The notes under the pieces are model-generated. The model was given only the letters and a program-made list of their open reading frames with translations, made no database searches and was not told the origin of the DNA. Source: an uncultured Marivita sp. (GTDB lineage: Bacteria; Pseudomonadota; Alphaproteobacteria; Rhodobacterales; Rhodobacteraceae). From it: DNA of 45,492 bases. Shown in pieces: positions 33,860 to 42,876 of the stretch (position 1 is its first letter; each line of letters begins with the position of its first letter). The translations under genes were made by a program, and so were the position numbers. The stretch lies in contig CANNCS010000018.1 of NCBI GenBank assembly GCA_947503115.1, positions 1 through 45,492 of the forward strand, read 5' to 3'.

Positions 33860-34792
33860 TCACCGGGTCGCATGGAACGTCTGTCCAAGATTCGCGGGCG
33901 CATCATGGCTGCTGCGGCTGCGGTTGGACGAGATGAAAACAAGCACGAGGATCGTTATCAGATATGGCGACATGGACAAGTACTGCACCCCCCATGTCAG
34001 ACCCGCGGCTTGCAGATTCAGTTGAAGCACGGTGATGCCGCCGAAAAGATATGCACCGATCAGGATACGTCCCGCGCGCCAGCTTGCAAAAACCACGATG
34101 GCCAGTGCGATCCAGCCCGCACCTGCCGTCATACCTTCGGTCCATTGTGGTACACGCACAAGGCTCAGATACGCGCCGCCCAGCCCGGCGCAAGCGCCGC
34201 CAAACATGATCGCCATCATCCGCACGCGGATCACCTTGTAACCCAAGGCGTGCGCACTTTCGTGGCTTTCGCCCACGGCCCGCAGGATCAGACCTGCGCG
34301 GGTGTATTTCAGGAACCCCCATACGGCGACCACGATGCAAAGGCTCAGATAGACCATGATGTCATGCGAAAAAAGCATCCGGCCAACCACGGGAAGGTCG
34401 CTCAGGATCGGGATGTCGAGCTTGGGCAGGGTGACGGTCTTTTGCCCTTCATAAGGCTTGCCCAGCAGCGATGACAGGCCGAGGCCCACAAGCGTCAAAC
34501 CCAGCCCGGTGGCGACCTGGTTTGACAGGAACACTTGCGTTAGAACACCAAATGTCAGCGACAACACAGCGCCCGCAATGGCCGCGCTGGCAAATCCCAG
34601 CAGCGGTGCGCCGGTATTGATGGCGACGATAAAGCCAATGACCGCACCGGTGATCATCATGCCTTCGACACCCAGGTTCAGAACGCCGGATTTCTCGACC
34701 ACCATTTCCCCAATCGCGGCCAGCAGGATCGGCGTGGCCGAGATCATGATCGAGGCGACCAGGAGAACTGGGTTGATGCTGCTCAAATCCAT
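33860..34792 (-). CDS. ABC transporter permease, nucleoside/purine type (second permease)
   Basis: A 310-residue branched-chain/nucleoside-type (NupQ/YufQ-like) permease with about eight hydrophobic segments. The N-terminus has TPILLAAIGEMVVEKSGVLN and LGVEGMMITGA, the conserved motif of this permease class. The ATPase-coupling loop is likely RAVGESHESAHALGYKV near residue 183. The start ATG 34792 overlaps the end of the small membrane protein gene by 10 nt. It pairs with the permease at 35085-36170. Confidence 0.85.
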   Translation of the reverse strand: MDLSSINPVLLVASIMISATPILLAAIGEMVVEKSGVLNLGVEGMMITGAVIGFIVAINTGAPLLGFASAAIAGAVLSLTFGVLTQVFLSNQVATGLGLTLVGLGLSSLLGKPYEGQKTVTLPKLDIPILSDLPVVGRMLFSHDIMVYLSLCIVVAVWGFLKYTRAGLILRAVGESHESAHALGYKVIRVRMMAIMFGGACAGLGGAYLSLVRVPQWTEGMTAGAGWIALAIVVFASWRAGRILIGAYLFGGITVLQLNLQAAGLTWGVQYLSMSPYLITILVLVFISSNRSRSSHDAPANLGQTFHATR

Positions 34793-35088
34793 GTCGGTGC
34801 TCCGTGGATCAGGTGAATGATCCCCGCCGTCGCAAGCGCTATGACCAACATCAGCCCGATATGTCGCAGTGTGGGACGGTGTGCAAGAATCCGCGCCAGT
34901 ACAGGCCAGCGACGGTGCAGTCCCAAGCCGACACCCAGCGCGGCCAGCGCAATCACCGCCGCATGGGCCAGCACAAACAGCACACCCGACGCGCCACCGT
35001 CGCCAGTCAGAATGCCATGCACTATCATCAGGGCCATCGCGCCCATCATGAAGCCCATGCCAATCGGCATCCAGCTCATCTGTCTCAT
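34783..35088 (-). CDS. Small three-span membrane protein inside the ABC transporter operon
   Basis: A 101-residue protein starting at ATG 35088 inside the upstream permease stop (ATGA 35085-35088) and ending 10 nt inside the next permease gene. Three hydrophobic segments are visible: MGFMMGAMALMIVHGIL, GVLFVLAHAAVIALAALGVG and HIGLMLVIALATAGIIHLIH. Two His-containing ends (VHGILTG, IHLIHGAP) stand out. The longer open frame to 35607 is a shadow of the permease. It has the spacing and coupling of a real operon member but no family I recognise; an accessory transporter subunit is inferred. Confidence 0.7.
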   Translation of the reverse strand: MRQMSWMPIGMGFMMGAMALMIVHGILTGDGGASGVLFVLAHAAVIALAALGVGLGLHRRWPVLARILAHRPTLRHIGLMLVIALATAGIIHLIHGAPTWI

Positions 35089-36170
35089 GCCAGTTCTCCC
35101 TTGCCGATCCGCACGCGGTAATTTGTCAGCACGTCCACCCCAAGCAGGAAGAACAGTAGCATCCCCTGAAACAGCTGGATTGATGCACCCGGTACGCCCA
35201 GCATCAACTGCGCCAGTTCGCCACCGATATAGGTCAGCGCCATCAGCAGCCCGGCCAGCAGGATGCCCACCGGATGCAGACGACCAAGGAATGCCACGAT
35301 GATCGCGGTGAAGCCGTAGCCCGAGCCGAAGTCGATGCTGATTTGACCGGCAGGTCCCGTCACCTCGAACAGCCCCGCCATCCCGGCCAATGCTCCAGCA
35401 AGACCAAGGCAGAACAGGATGGTGCGGGCAGGCGACACACCGGCGAACTTTGCTGCGCGAGGGGCTTCTCCGGTCAGGCGAATGTTGAAGCCTTGAATGT
35501 GCCGCGTCAGCAGCACATAGGCGAGGATCACCGCGATGAACGCAGTGAGCACACCCAGATGCATCCCGGTGTTTGGGATCAGTTCGAGATTCTGCGACGA
35601 CGACCATTGCGACAGGTTGCGCGATCCTGGAAAACCCATGCCTTCGGGATTGCGCAGGATGCCCGACGACACCGAGGCCAGCAGGTTTTCTGCGACATAG
35701 ACCAGCATGAGTGAGACAAGGATTTCATTGGTGCCGAATTTGACTTTCAGCATTGCGGGTATCATCGCCCACGCCCATCCACCCAATGCACCCGCCACGA
35801 TCATCAGCGGCAGGATCAGCGCCGAGTCCATCGGATAAAGCGCCAACCCGGCGCCCGCCCCACAGATCGCGCCAATGATGTACTGCCCCTCGGCTCCGAT
35901 GTTCCAGATGCCCGCCCGAAACCCGATTGACAGGCCAATGGCGATCAGAATGAGAGGCCCCGCCTTCACGAGCAATTGCGGCCGCGAGAAGCCCGCAAAC
36001 TGTGGATGAAACAGCGGATCCCAAAAAATCGTCCGGATCGCCTCGACCGGCGAAGTGCCAATCAGGCTGAACATGATCCCGCCGAAGATCATCGTCAGGA
36101 TGACTGCGAGGATCGGTGTTGCCACCGTCCAGGCCTTTGACGGCTGCGGGCGTTTTTCAAGCTGGATCAT
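35085..36170 (-). CDS. ABC transporter permease, nucleoside/purine type (first permease)
   Basis: A 361-residue NupP/YufP-like permease with about nine to ten hydrophobic segments. It starts at ATG 36170 (MIQLEKRPQ) with AGGAGTGCG upstream. Class motifs visible are GPLILIAIGLSIGFRAGIWN and NIGAEGQYIIGAI near residue 80, and LTGEAPRAAKFAGVSPARTI near residue 230, the likely ATPase contact loop. It lies after a 150-bp gap that carries a long stem-loop (36213-36281), behind the ATPase gene. Confidence 0.87.
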   Translation of the reverse strand: MIQLEKRPQPSKAWTVATPILAVILTMIFGGIMFSLIGTSPVEAIRTIFWDPLFHPQFAGFSRPQLLVKAGPLILIAIGLSIGFRAGIWNIGAEGQYIIGAICGAGAGLALYPMDSALILPLMIVAGALGGWAWAMIPAMLKVKFGTNEILVSLMLVYVAENLLASVSSGILRNPEGMGFPGSRNLSQWSSSQNLELIPNTGMHLGVLTAFIAVILAYVLLTRHIQGFNIRLTGEAPRAAKFAGVSPARTILFCLGLAGALAGMAGLFEVTGPAGQISIDFGSGYGFTAIIVAFLGRLHPVGILLAGLLMALTYIGGELAQLMLGVPGASIQLFQGMLLFFLLGVDVLTNYRVRIGKGELA

Positions 36171-36212
36171 GCGCACTCCTCCCGGTGGTTCCTGTGGCAT
36201 CGGTCGGAATGT

Positions 36213-36281
36213 GCATATTTGGAAAAAGAAGAAGTGGGCAGGACAGCGCTCCTTGCTGGCTTCTTCTTTTCATAAATATGC
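36213..36281. repeat. 69-bp stem-loop element between ABC ATPase and permease genes
   Basis: Arms at 36213-36234 (GCATATTTGGAAAAAGAAGA, continuing AG) and 36260-36281 are reverse complements at 20 of 22 positions. The 25-base loop pairs internally around AGCGCT. The A/T-rich arm motif (ATATTT..GAA..AGAAG) resembles sequence at 42041-42060 inside xdhA and, from memory, intergenic repeats of roseobacters. In the operon mRNA it would fold strongly. Confidence 0.75.
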
Positions 36282-36323
36282 AAAAGCTCGGTTGTCCCAG
36301 AGCTGGTTCGTTCGGCAAAGGCG

Positions 36324-37847
36324 TCACGCATCCACATGGGTCGCCTCCATGTCATGTGCGCCACCCATCATCAGGCCGATCTCTTCCATATTGAGCTGCG
36401 CCACCGGTTTCAGTGCAGACAGCCGCCCTTCATTCAGCGCGCCAAAGCGGTCGGCGATTTCCAGCAACTCGTCCAGATCCTGACTGACCACAAGGATCGC
36501 GGCCCCCTGAGAGGCAAGATCAAGCAACGCCTGCCGGATCGCGGCGGCCGCCGCAGCATCGACGCCCCAGGTCGGTTGGTTCACGATAAGGATGTCAGGG
36601 TTTTGCGCCACTTCACGCCCGATGACAAATTTCTGCAAATTACCGCCAGACAACGCGCGTGCGGCCACATGTGTGCCGGGGGTTCGCACATCGAAGCGTT
36701 TGATCACGTCCTGCGCAAACCGATCCGCGCGGCCCCAGTTGATAAAGCCCTTTTTCACCAACCGTTGCCTGCGCCCTGCCGTCAGAACCGCGTTTTCCGT
36801 CAGGCTCATATTGGGCGCTGCGGCATGACCCAACCGCTCCTCGGGTGCGGTCAAGAAGCCCGCCGCGCGCCTGTCCACCGGCCCGTCACGGCTGACATCC
36901 GCGCCCTTGACCCAGATCGTACCGCGTTTGGTGGTACGTTCGCCTGACAGTGCTAGCAAAAGCTCATCCTGCCCGTTTCCGGCAACGCCACCAAACCCCA
37001 GAACCTCGCCAGCACGCAGTTCAAAGCTGATGCCGCGAAGAGGTGTGCCGAACGCGCCGGGTGCTGGCATTGCCAGGTTGTCGACGCGCAAAAGCACCTC
37101 GCCCGGGGTGGTGTGTTTGGCGGCGGGGGATGCAAAGCTTGACCCGATCATCATTTCCGCCATGGCGCGTGCTGTGGTCTCGGCGGGCGTGCAGGTGGCG
37201 ACTTTTTTGCCCAGCCGCAGAACCGTCGCATGATCGCACAGCGCGCGGATCTCTTCGAGCTTGTGGCTAATATAAAGGATCGCGGTGCCCTCGGCCTTCA
37301 ACTGGCGCAAGGTTTTGAACAGAATCTCCACTTCTTGTGGCGTCAGAACCGACGTCGGCTCGTCCATGATCAGCAGCTTTGGGTCTTGCAGCAGGCAGCG
37401 GATGATCTCGACCCGTTGCCGTTCACCCGCCGACAGCGTGCCGACGGTGCGCGACGGATCAAGCGGCAGGCCATAGGTTTCCGACACCTCTCGGATCTGC
37501 CGCGCCAGATCGTGTCGGGGCGGTGGGTTCTCCATGCCAAGCGCCACGTTCTCGGCGACATCAAGCGCATCAAAGAGCGAGAAATGCTGGAACACCATTG
37601 CAACACCAGAGGTGCGCGCCGCACTTGGTTCAGACGGTGCATAGGGCGCGCCGCGCAGGGTCATCGTGCCCTTGTCTGGTTTCACCAGGCCGTAGATCAT
37701 CTTGACCAGCGTCGACTTGCCAGCGCCGTTTTCTCCCAGCAGCGCGTGGATTTCCCCTTCGCGGATGTCGAAGGACACGTCGTCATTGGCGACAACGCCG
37801 GGATAGGCTTTGGTCAGGCCTGAGAGGCGAAGGAGATCGTCGGGCAC
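36324..37847 (-). CDS. ABC transporter ATP-binding protein with two nucleotide-binding domains
   Basis: A 507-residue duplicated ATPase of the NupO/RbsA-like type. The first domain has Walker A GENGAGKST near residue 40, signature LSAGERQRVEIIR near 139 and Walker B LLIMDEPTSVLTP near 161. The second has a degenerate Walker A (GVAGNGQDELLLALSG near 288), signature LSGGNLQKFVIGRE near 396 and ILIVNQPTWGVD near 415, where the usual DEPT is replaced by NQPT, the normal pattern for this family. The GTG at 37847 starts VPDDLLRLSGLTKAYPG and overlaps the end of xdhC by 34 nt. It energises the permease pair for BMP-bound purines. Confidence 0.85.
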   Translation of the reverse strand: MPDDLLRLSGLTKAYPGVVANDDVSFDIREGEIHALLGENGAGKSTLVKMIYGLVKPDKGTMTLRGAPYAPSEPSAARTSGVAMVFQHFSLFDALDVAENVALGMENPPPRHDLARQIREVSETYGLPLDPSRTVGTLSAGERQRVEIIRCLLQDPKLLIMDEPTSVLTPQEVEILFKTLRQLKAEGTAILYISHKLEEIRALCDHATVLRLGKKVATCTPAETTARAMAEMMIGSSFASPAAKHTTPGEVLLRVDNLAMPAPGAFGTPLRGISFELRAGEVLGFGGVAGNGQDELLLALSGERTTKRGTIWVKGADVSRDGPVDRRAAGFLTAPEERLGHAAAPNMSLTENAVLTAGRRQRLVKKGFINWGRADRFAQDVIKRFDVRTPGTHVAARALSGGNLQKFVIGREVAQNPDILIVNQPTWGVDAAAAAAIRQALLDLASQGAAILVVSQDLDELLEIADRFGALNEGRLSALKPVAQLNMEEIGLMMGGAHDMEATHVDA

Positions 37848-38755
37848 TGGACACCTGCGTTTGTCGTTGAAAGGCTCAATAGCTGCGCGGCGACACCAAC
37901 GGCAATTGCCTGAGGGTGTTTGCCAAGGGTTTTTTGCCCAATCGGACAGCAAATGCGCGATATTTGGGCGTCGGAATGCCCCATCTTGCGAAGACGGGAC
38001 GTGAAGCGGGCCCATTTCGTGTCGGACCCGATCAGCCCGGTGAACCCGAACCCGTGGTGCAGCAGCGCGTCACACAGGCTGAGGTCCAGCGCGTGGGAAT
38101 AGGTCAGGATCAGATGTGCGGCGTTGTCTGGCGCGTGCGGAACGACGCGCAGCGGATCGCCGGCAGGTAGGGCGTTGACACCCTCGGGGATTGTGTCGGG
38201 AAAGCGGTTGGGGGCGGTGTCGACCCAAGTGATTTCGATCTCGGGGATCGGGAGCAGCACATCGACCAAAGCGCGCCCAACGTGGCCCGCCCCCCAAATC
38301 CAGATCGGTTGTGTGGGTTGGGCTATGGGTTCGACAAACCAGCCCTGAACCATGCGCGGGCGCAGGTCTACGCCTTGATTGCGCGCGCACGTGGTCAGGC
38401 GTTTGACCGCCAATGGCATCTCGCCCGGACCGCGGGCTATGACGCTCTCACCGTCCAACGTGGCAAGCCTGTCAGCATCGAAGACCTCGGTCAGCAAAGT
38501 CACCACACCGCCGCAGCATTGTCCAAGCTCCGGACCCAGTGGATGACGGCTGAGGCCTTCGCGGGCGAACGCCCATTGCGCTGACTGATACTCCAAAGCG
38601 CCACCGCCGATGGTGCCCGATTGGCCGCCGTCCCAAATCAGCATCGACGCGCCCACTTCGCGCGGGGACGAGCCCTGCACTTCGACAATCACCACACGGG
38701 CGACCCGGCTATGTGCTGCGATGGCGGCGCGCAGGGGCGTAAGATCAAATGCCAT
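37814..38755 (-). CDS. xdhC: Xanthine dehydrogenase accessory protein XdhC
   Basis: A 313-residue chaperone that binds molybdenum cofactor, supports its sulfuration and inserts it into XdhB. The N-terminal domain shows VIVEVQGSSPREVGASMLIW near residue 24 and GTIGGGALEYQ near 50; a Cys-Cys pair in LGQCCGGVVTLL near residue 80 fits the cofactor-binding region. The C-terminal Rossmann domain has IWIWGAGHVGRALVDVLL near 140 and GFTGLIGSDTKWARF near 240, with CCPIG near 275. The start ATG 38755 overlaps the xdhB stop by 11 nt. A longer frame to 39076 is a shadow of xdhB. Confidence 0.88.
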   Translation of the reverse strand: MAFDLTPLRAAIAAHSRVARVVIVEVQGSSPREVGASMLIWDGGQSGTIGGGALEYQSAQWAFAREGLSRHPLGPELGQCCGGVVTLLTEVFDADRLATLDGESVIARGPGEMPLAVKRLTTCARNQGVDLRPRMVQGWFVEPIAQPTQPIWIWGAGHVGRALVDVLLPIPEIEITWVDTAPNRFPDTIPEGVNALPAGDPLRVVPHAPDNAAHLILTYSHALDLSLCDALLHHGFGFTGLIGSDTKWARFTSRLRKMGHSDAQISRICCPIGQKTLGKHPQAIAVGVAAQLLSLSTTNAGVQCPTISFASQA

Positions 38756-41156
38756 CTCGCACCCTTTCGATGGCAGCCAGCACCCGCTCCGGTGTTGCGG
38801 GCGCATCGAGCGATGGATAGCCCGCGCCGCAGGCGGCAATCGCGTCTGACAGGGCCAGAAACACCGACATGCCCAACATGAAGGGTGGCTCGCCCACCGC
38901 CTTGGAACGATAGATCGTGTCCTCGCGGTTGCGCCCGTCCCAAAGTGCCACGTTAAACACATCAGGTCGATCCGAGCAGGCGGGGATCTTGTAGGTCGAG
39001 GGGGCATGGGTGCGCAGCCGTCCGACCGAGTCCCAAACCAGTTCCTCGGTTGTGAGCCAGCCTGCACCCTGCACAAACCCGCCTTCCACCTGACCGATAT
39101 CCAAAGCCGGGTTCAGCGACGACCCCGCATCATGCAGGATATCAGTGCGCAGAATGCGATATTCGCCGGTCAGCGTGTCTACGGCGACTTCACTTAGCGC
39201 CGCGCCATAGGCAAAGTAAAAGAACGGACGACCGTGGCCTTTGATCCGGTCCCAACTGAGCTTTGGTGTGCGATAGAACCCTGTGGCCGAGAGGCTGATC
39301 CGCGCTTCATAGGTCAATTGGGCCACCTTTGCGAAGCTGTAGGTCTCCCCCGGCACACTCACCTGCCCATCAGCAAAGACCACTTCGCGGGCATCGCATT
39401 GATGCAGACTGGCCAGATGGTTCGCCATCCGGTCGCGGATCGTGTCACAGGCCGCCTTGACCGCCATGCCGTTCAGGTCCGAACCGCTTGAGGCCGCCGT
39501 GGCCGAGGTGTTCGGTACCTTGCCCGTATCCGTCGCCGTGATCTTCACCATCTCCAGTGGCACGCCAAAGCGATCAGCGGCCACCTGCGCAACCTTCTGG
39601 AACAAGCCCTGTCCCATCTCGGTGCCACCATGGTTCATGTGGATGGAGCCATCCTGGTACACATGCACCAAGGCGCCGGCTTGGTTCAGGTGGGTCAGAG
39701 TGAAGGAAATCCCGAACTTCACAGGCGAAAAGGCAAGCCCCTTCTTGATCACCGCATTGCCCGCGTTCCACTCCGCGACTGCAGCGCGCCGCGTCTCGTA
39801 GTCTGCAGCACCCAGCAACCGATCCGTCATCTCGTGCAGGATGAAATCCTCGATCACCTGCCCGTAAGGCGTGGTCTGAGCCGCAACGGCTCCCGCAGCA
39901 CCCGTGTTCGTGACAAGCTCTTCGGACCCGCGCGAGGCGATGTCTTGCTCGTTCATCTTGCCCGTTAAACTCCGGGGGGGCGCCGCAGGCGTGGGGGGCT
40001 GGCCCCCCTCGACCTCTGCCGCATAGTAATTTGCCCGCCGGACCGCGACCGGGTCGAGACCCAGATCATAGGCGATATGGTCCATCACCCGCTCGATCCC
40101 CAACATCCCCTGCGGCCCGCCAAAGCCTCGAAACGCGGTGGCGCTTTGGGTGTTGGTCTTGAGCCGGTGGCTTTCGATCCGTGCATTTGGCAGGTGATAG
40201 GCGTTGTCGGCATGTAGCATGGCGCGGTCGGCCACGGGAATCGACAGGTCCTGTGCCCAGCCGCAGCGGGTGTATTGTTCGAATTCCACCCCCGAGATCA
40301 CGCCACGATCGTCGAACCCGACACGATATTCGATGCGGAAATCGTGCCGTTTGCCGGTGATCATGAAATCATCGTCGCGGTCATAGCGCATTTTGGCGGG
40401 TCGGCCGGTGGCTGCTGCGACAATGGCACAGGCAATCGCCAGCGCGTTGCCTTGGCTTTCCTTGCCGCCAAAGCCACCGCCCATGCGCCGGGTTTCGACC
40501 CGAACGGCATGCATCGGCAGGTGCAGCGCGTGCGCGACTTTGTGCTGAATTTCGGTCGGGTGCTGGGTCGAGGAATGTACCACCATGTCGCCGCCTTCCT
40601 GCGGCAGGGCCATGGCGGATTGGCCTTCAAGGTAGAAATGCTCTTGCCCACCCATCTCGATCACGCCGCTGATCTGGCGCGGGGCAGTGTCGATGGCTTC
40701 GCCCGCATCGCCTTTTTCCCAGATGCGGGGTCCGTCCTCAAATCGGCTGTCGGCGGCCAGCGCCTCGTCGATTGTCAGGATCGCATCGCGTTCGGCATAG
40801 CTGATCTGGCCCAGACGCGCCGCTTTGCGGGCGGCGAGATGGCTGGTGGCGGCAATCAGGAAGATCGGCTGACCAAGATAGTGGATCGTGGCGCCCGACA
40901 GCATAGGTTCGTCCTGCGCCGAGGGCGAGCAATCGCAATCGCTGGGCAGGTCCTTTGCTTCCCAGACACCGACAACGCCCGGTGCAGTACGCACTGCGTC
41001 GAGATCAATGGAGCTGATCCGCCCGGCGGCAATACTGCTCAGACCGAAGGCCAGATGCAGTGTGCCCTTTGGGGTCGGGATGTCATCGACATAGCGCGCC
41101 TGTCCGGTGACATGCAGATGCGCCGCGTCGTGGGGGAGAGGCTTTGCAACTGTCAT
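38745..41156 (-). CDS. xdhB: Xanthine dehydrogenase molybdopterin-binding subunit
   Basis: Large subunit of 803 residues that hydroxylates hypoxanthine and xanthine. It starts at ATG 41156 ([20 protein letters not shown]), coupled to xdhA by ATGA. Motifs: [20 protein letters not shown] near residue 177, [14 protein letters not shown] near 225 (molybdopterin contact), [11 protein letters not shown] near 343 (active-site Arg) and the catalytic Glu in [20 protein letters not shown] near 757. About 25 residues longer than the ~777 recalled for Rhodobacter capsulatus XdhB. Between NYYA (about 381) and [12 protein letters not shown] lies an untypical segment ([19 protein letters not shown]) encoded by a C/G-run palindrome (39971-40010), probably an inserted repeat. 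Confidence 0.9.
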   Translation of the reverse strand: MTVAKPLPHDAAHLHVTGQARYVDDIPTPKGTLHLAFGLSSIAAGRISSIDLDAVRTAPGVVGVWEAKDLPSDCDCSPSAQDEPMLSGATIHYLGQPIFLIAATSHLAARKAARLGQISYAERDAILTIDEALAADSRFEDGPRIWEKGDAGEAIDTAPRQISGVIEMGGQEHFYLEGQSAMALPQEGGDMVVHSSTQHPTEIQHKVAHALHLPMHAVRVETRRMGGGFGGKESQGNALAIACAIVAAATGRPAKMRYDRDDDFMITGKRHDFRIEYRVGFDDRGVISGVEFEQYTRCGWAQDLSIPVADRAMLHADNAYHLPNARIESHRLKTNTQSATAFRGFGGPQGMLGIERVMDHIAYDLGLDPVAVRRANYYAAEVEGGQPPTPAAPPRSLTGKMNEQDIASRGSEELVTNTGAAGAVAAQTTPYGQVIEDFILHEMTDRLLGAADYETRRAAVAEWNAGNAVIKKGLAFSPVKFGISFTLTHLNQAGALVHVYQDGSIHMNHGGTEMGQGLFQKVAQVAADRFGVPLEMVKITATDTGKVPNTSATAASSGSDLNGMAVKAACDTIRDRMANHLASLHQCDAREVVFADGQVSVPGETYSFAKVAQLTYEARISLSATGFYRTPKLSWDRIKGHGRPFFYFAYGAALSEVAVDTLTGEYRILRTDILHDAGSSLNPALDIGQVEGGFVQGAGWLTTEELVWDSVGRLRTHAPSTYKIPACSDRPDVFNVALWDGRNREDTIYRSKAVGEPPFMLGMSVFLALSDAIAACGAGYPSLDAPATPERVLAAIERVRDGI
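39971..40010. repeat. C/G-run palindromic element inside xdhB
   Basis: GGGGGGCTGGCCCCCC (39993-40008) plus a seven-G run (39974-39980) followed by cgccgcaggcg lie inside the xdhB reading frame. On the minus strand the order C7-run, GCC, and GGGGGGCCAGCCCCCC resembles the element inside xdhA and intergenic hairpins I recall from roseobacters. The frame stays open through it, encoding a Pro/Ala/Gly-rich linker near residues 382-395. Confidence 0.65.
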
Positions 41157-42553
41157 GGCGACACCTCCAGGACATTGGACGCGATCCCCTGATCCTCCTG
41201 CCAATAGCGCAGCAGCATGTTTTCAGCCGCGTGCAGGCGGTAATCGGCAGAGGCTCGCATGTCCGACAGCGGCGCGTAGTCTTCGGTCATCATCGCCTTT
41301 GCGGCGCGGATCGTGGCCTCGGACCAGGGCTTGCCGATCAAGGCAGTCTCGACCGCTTGGGCGCGTTTCGGGATGCCCGCCATGCCGCCAAAGGCAATGC
41401 GGGCCTCGCTGACCGTGCCGTCTGTTACGGTGATGTTGAACGCGCCGCAGACGGCGGAAATGTCCTGATCGAAGCGTTTGGAGAGTTTGTAGACCTTCAG
41501 CCCCGGAGCGTGGCGAGGGATGGTGACGGCCTCGACGAATTCGCCTTTGGCGCGGTCCTGTTTGCCGTAGTCGATAAAGAACTCTTCCAGCGGCATATCG
41601 CGGCGGTGGTCCCCCGCCCGCAGATGTAGCGTGGCCCCCAATGCGATCAGCGCAGGTGGGTTGTCCCCGATGGGCGAGCCGTTGGCAATGTTGCCGCCGA
41701 TCGTTGCCGCGGCACGCACCTGGGCCGAGCCATAGCGGCGGATCATTTCGGCGTAGGTCGGGTGCAGGTCTTTTACGGATGCCAGCACCCGATCCATCGT
41801 CACACCTGCGCCAATGCGCAAGCTGCCGTCGGTGGTTTCGATGTGTTGCAGCTCGGTGCAGCGGTTCAGGAAAATCACGTTATCCAAATCGCGCAGGGAT
41901 TTGGTGACCCAGAGACCCACGTCTGTCGCCCCTGCGATCAGCGTCGCTTGAGGCTGGGCGGCGTAGGCGGTGGCAAGATCGTCCAGCGTTTCAGGGGCGT
42001 TGAGGCTGGGGGGCTGTCTGGCCCCCAGACCCCCCGAGGAATATTTTTGAACCAGAGAAGCAGGGGGCGTGTCTGTCATCCAGTCCGGTACGGGGTGATG
42101 CGTTGCAGCTTGTGCCGCGCGGATGATCGGGGCGTAGCCGGTGCAGCGGCACAGGTTGCCGGCCAGGGCGTCGTCGTGGTTCCGGTCGCCATTCAGATGC
42201 GCCACTGCCATCGACACAATAGAGCCCGGTGTGCAGAAGCCGCATTGTGATCCGTGGTGGTCGATCATCGCCTGTTGAACCGGATGCAGTTGGCCATCCG
42301 GGGCGCTGATGCCTTCAACTGTGCGCACCGCGCAGCCGTCAAGCTGTGGCAAAAACAGGATGCAGGCGTTGAGGGCGCGGGCGCTGCGGGCGTCCGTCAC
42401 CATGACGGTACAGGCACCGCAATCACCTTCGTTACAGCCTTCCTTGGTGCCAGTGAGGCCGCGTTCTTCGCGCAGCCAATCGAGCAGCGTTGCCGTGGGG
42501 GACACGTTTCGCAGCTCCACGCTCTCTCCGTTCAGAAGAAAGGTGATATCCAT
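41153..42553 (-). CDS. xdhA: Xanthine dehydrogenase Fe-S/FAD subunit
   Basis: Small subunit of 466 residues that passes electrons from the molybdenum site to NAD. Plant-type [2Fe-2S] site [11 protein letters not shown] near residue 39 with Cys near 64 (LNACILF); second [2Fe-2S] site CGFCTPG near 103 and CRCTGY near 135. The FAD domain starts near residue 190: [20 protein letters not shown], and [20 protein letters not shown] near 285. The linker between the domains (about 162-185, [15 protein letters not shown]) is encoded by a palindromic repeat-like stretch. First gene of the operon, followed by xdhB with ATGA overlap. Length fits R. capsulatus XdhA (about 462). Confidence 0.9.
   Translation of the reverse strand: MDITFLLNGESVELRNVSPTATLLDWLREERGLTGTKEGCNEGDCGACTVMVTDARSARALNACILFLPQLDGCAVRTVEGISAPDGQLHPVQQAMIDHHGSQCGFCTPGSIVSMAVAHLNGDRNHDDALAGNLCRCTGYAPIIRAAQAATHHPVPDWMTDTPPASLVQKYSSGGLGARQPPSLNAPETLDDLATAYAAQPQATLIAGATDVGLWVTKSLRDLDNVIFLNRCTELQHIETTDGSLRIGAGVTMDRVLASVKDLHPTYAEMIRRYGSAQVRAAATIGGNIANGSPIGDNPPALIALGATLHLRAGDHRRDMPLEEFFIDYGKQDRAKGEFVEAVTIPRHAPGLKVYKLSKRFDQDISAVCGAFNITVTDGTVSEARIAFGGMAGIPKRAQAVETALIGKPWSEATIRAAKAMMTEDYAPLSDMRASADYRLHAAENMLLRYWQEDQGIASNVLEVSP
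42006..42067. repeat. Palindromic element inside xdhA, between Fe-S and FAD domains
   Basis: A hairpin CTGGGGGGC / GCCCCCAG (42006-42028) is followed by a C6 run (42030-42035), the A/T-rich block GAATATTTTTGAACCAGAG and a G5 run (42063-42067) that can pair with the C run. This bipartite build (C/G-run hairpin plus A/T block) is typical of intergenic repeats I recall from roseobacters. It lies in the reading frame at the domain linker. Confidence 0.65.
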
Positions 42554-42876
42554 GTGAAAAAACCTGCCGCCTTACCACTATGCCCCGTAAAATGCGCGCC
42601 CTCGATGCGGCGTAGAAGATGCGCGGGGTGTTCCCTGATGTGCTTCAAGGCTAGGCAAGGCGGCGGCTGTTTGGCAAGCGGTTTTGTGCAAAAAATGGTG
42701 TTTCGCCTTGATCAAGTGCCTGTTTCACAGGCGTTGAGCGCCCGCTGTCAACGGCCCGAGCTGTGCCGCTCCAGCTGTTGAAACGCACAGACTTTCGTGT
42801 CCGCGTCGGTTTCCGATTCGAGCGTCACGCGATGGTCAGCAGTCTGTATCGCGTAGGGCGGGGTCAGTTTTGAAAG
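42554..42876. other. Intergenic region of 323 bp upstream of xdhA
   Basis: It should contain the promoter of the xdh-ABC operon. On the minus strand TTGCCA then, 17 bases on, CTAGCCT is a weak candidate promoter around 42645-42675. An open frame near 42740-42825 on the minus strand has no start or family. A-run sequence gtgcaaaaaatggtgttt occurs at 42690-42710. I see no convincing regulator site. Confidence 0.35.

Noticed and set aside
34783-35607. 274-codon version of the small membrane protein
   Set aside because: The first 170 residues are an Arg-rich shadow of the permease; only the part after ATG 35088 has membrane segments and operon coupling.
40275-41192. 305-codon frame antisense to xdhB
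   Set aside because: Complete overlap with conserved xdhB motifs on the minus strand.
42695-42720. FNR-like TTGATCAA near the xdhA promoter
   Set aside because: It lacks the four-base spacer of an FNR site (TTGAT-N4-ATCAA); it is only a short palindrome.
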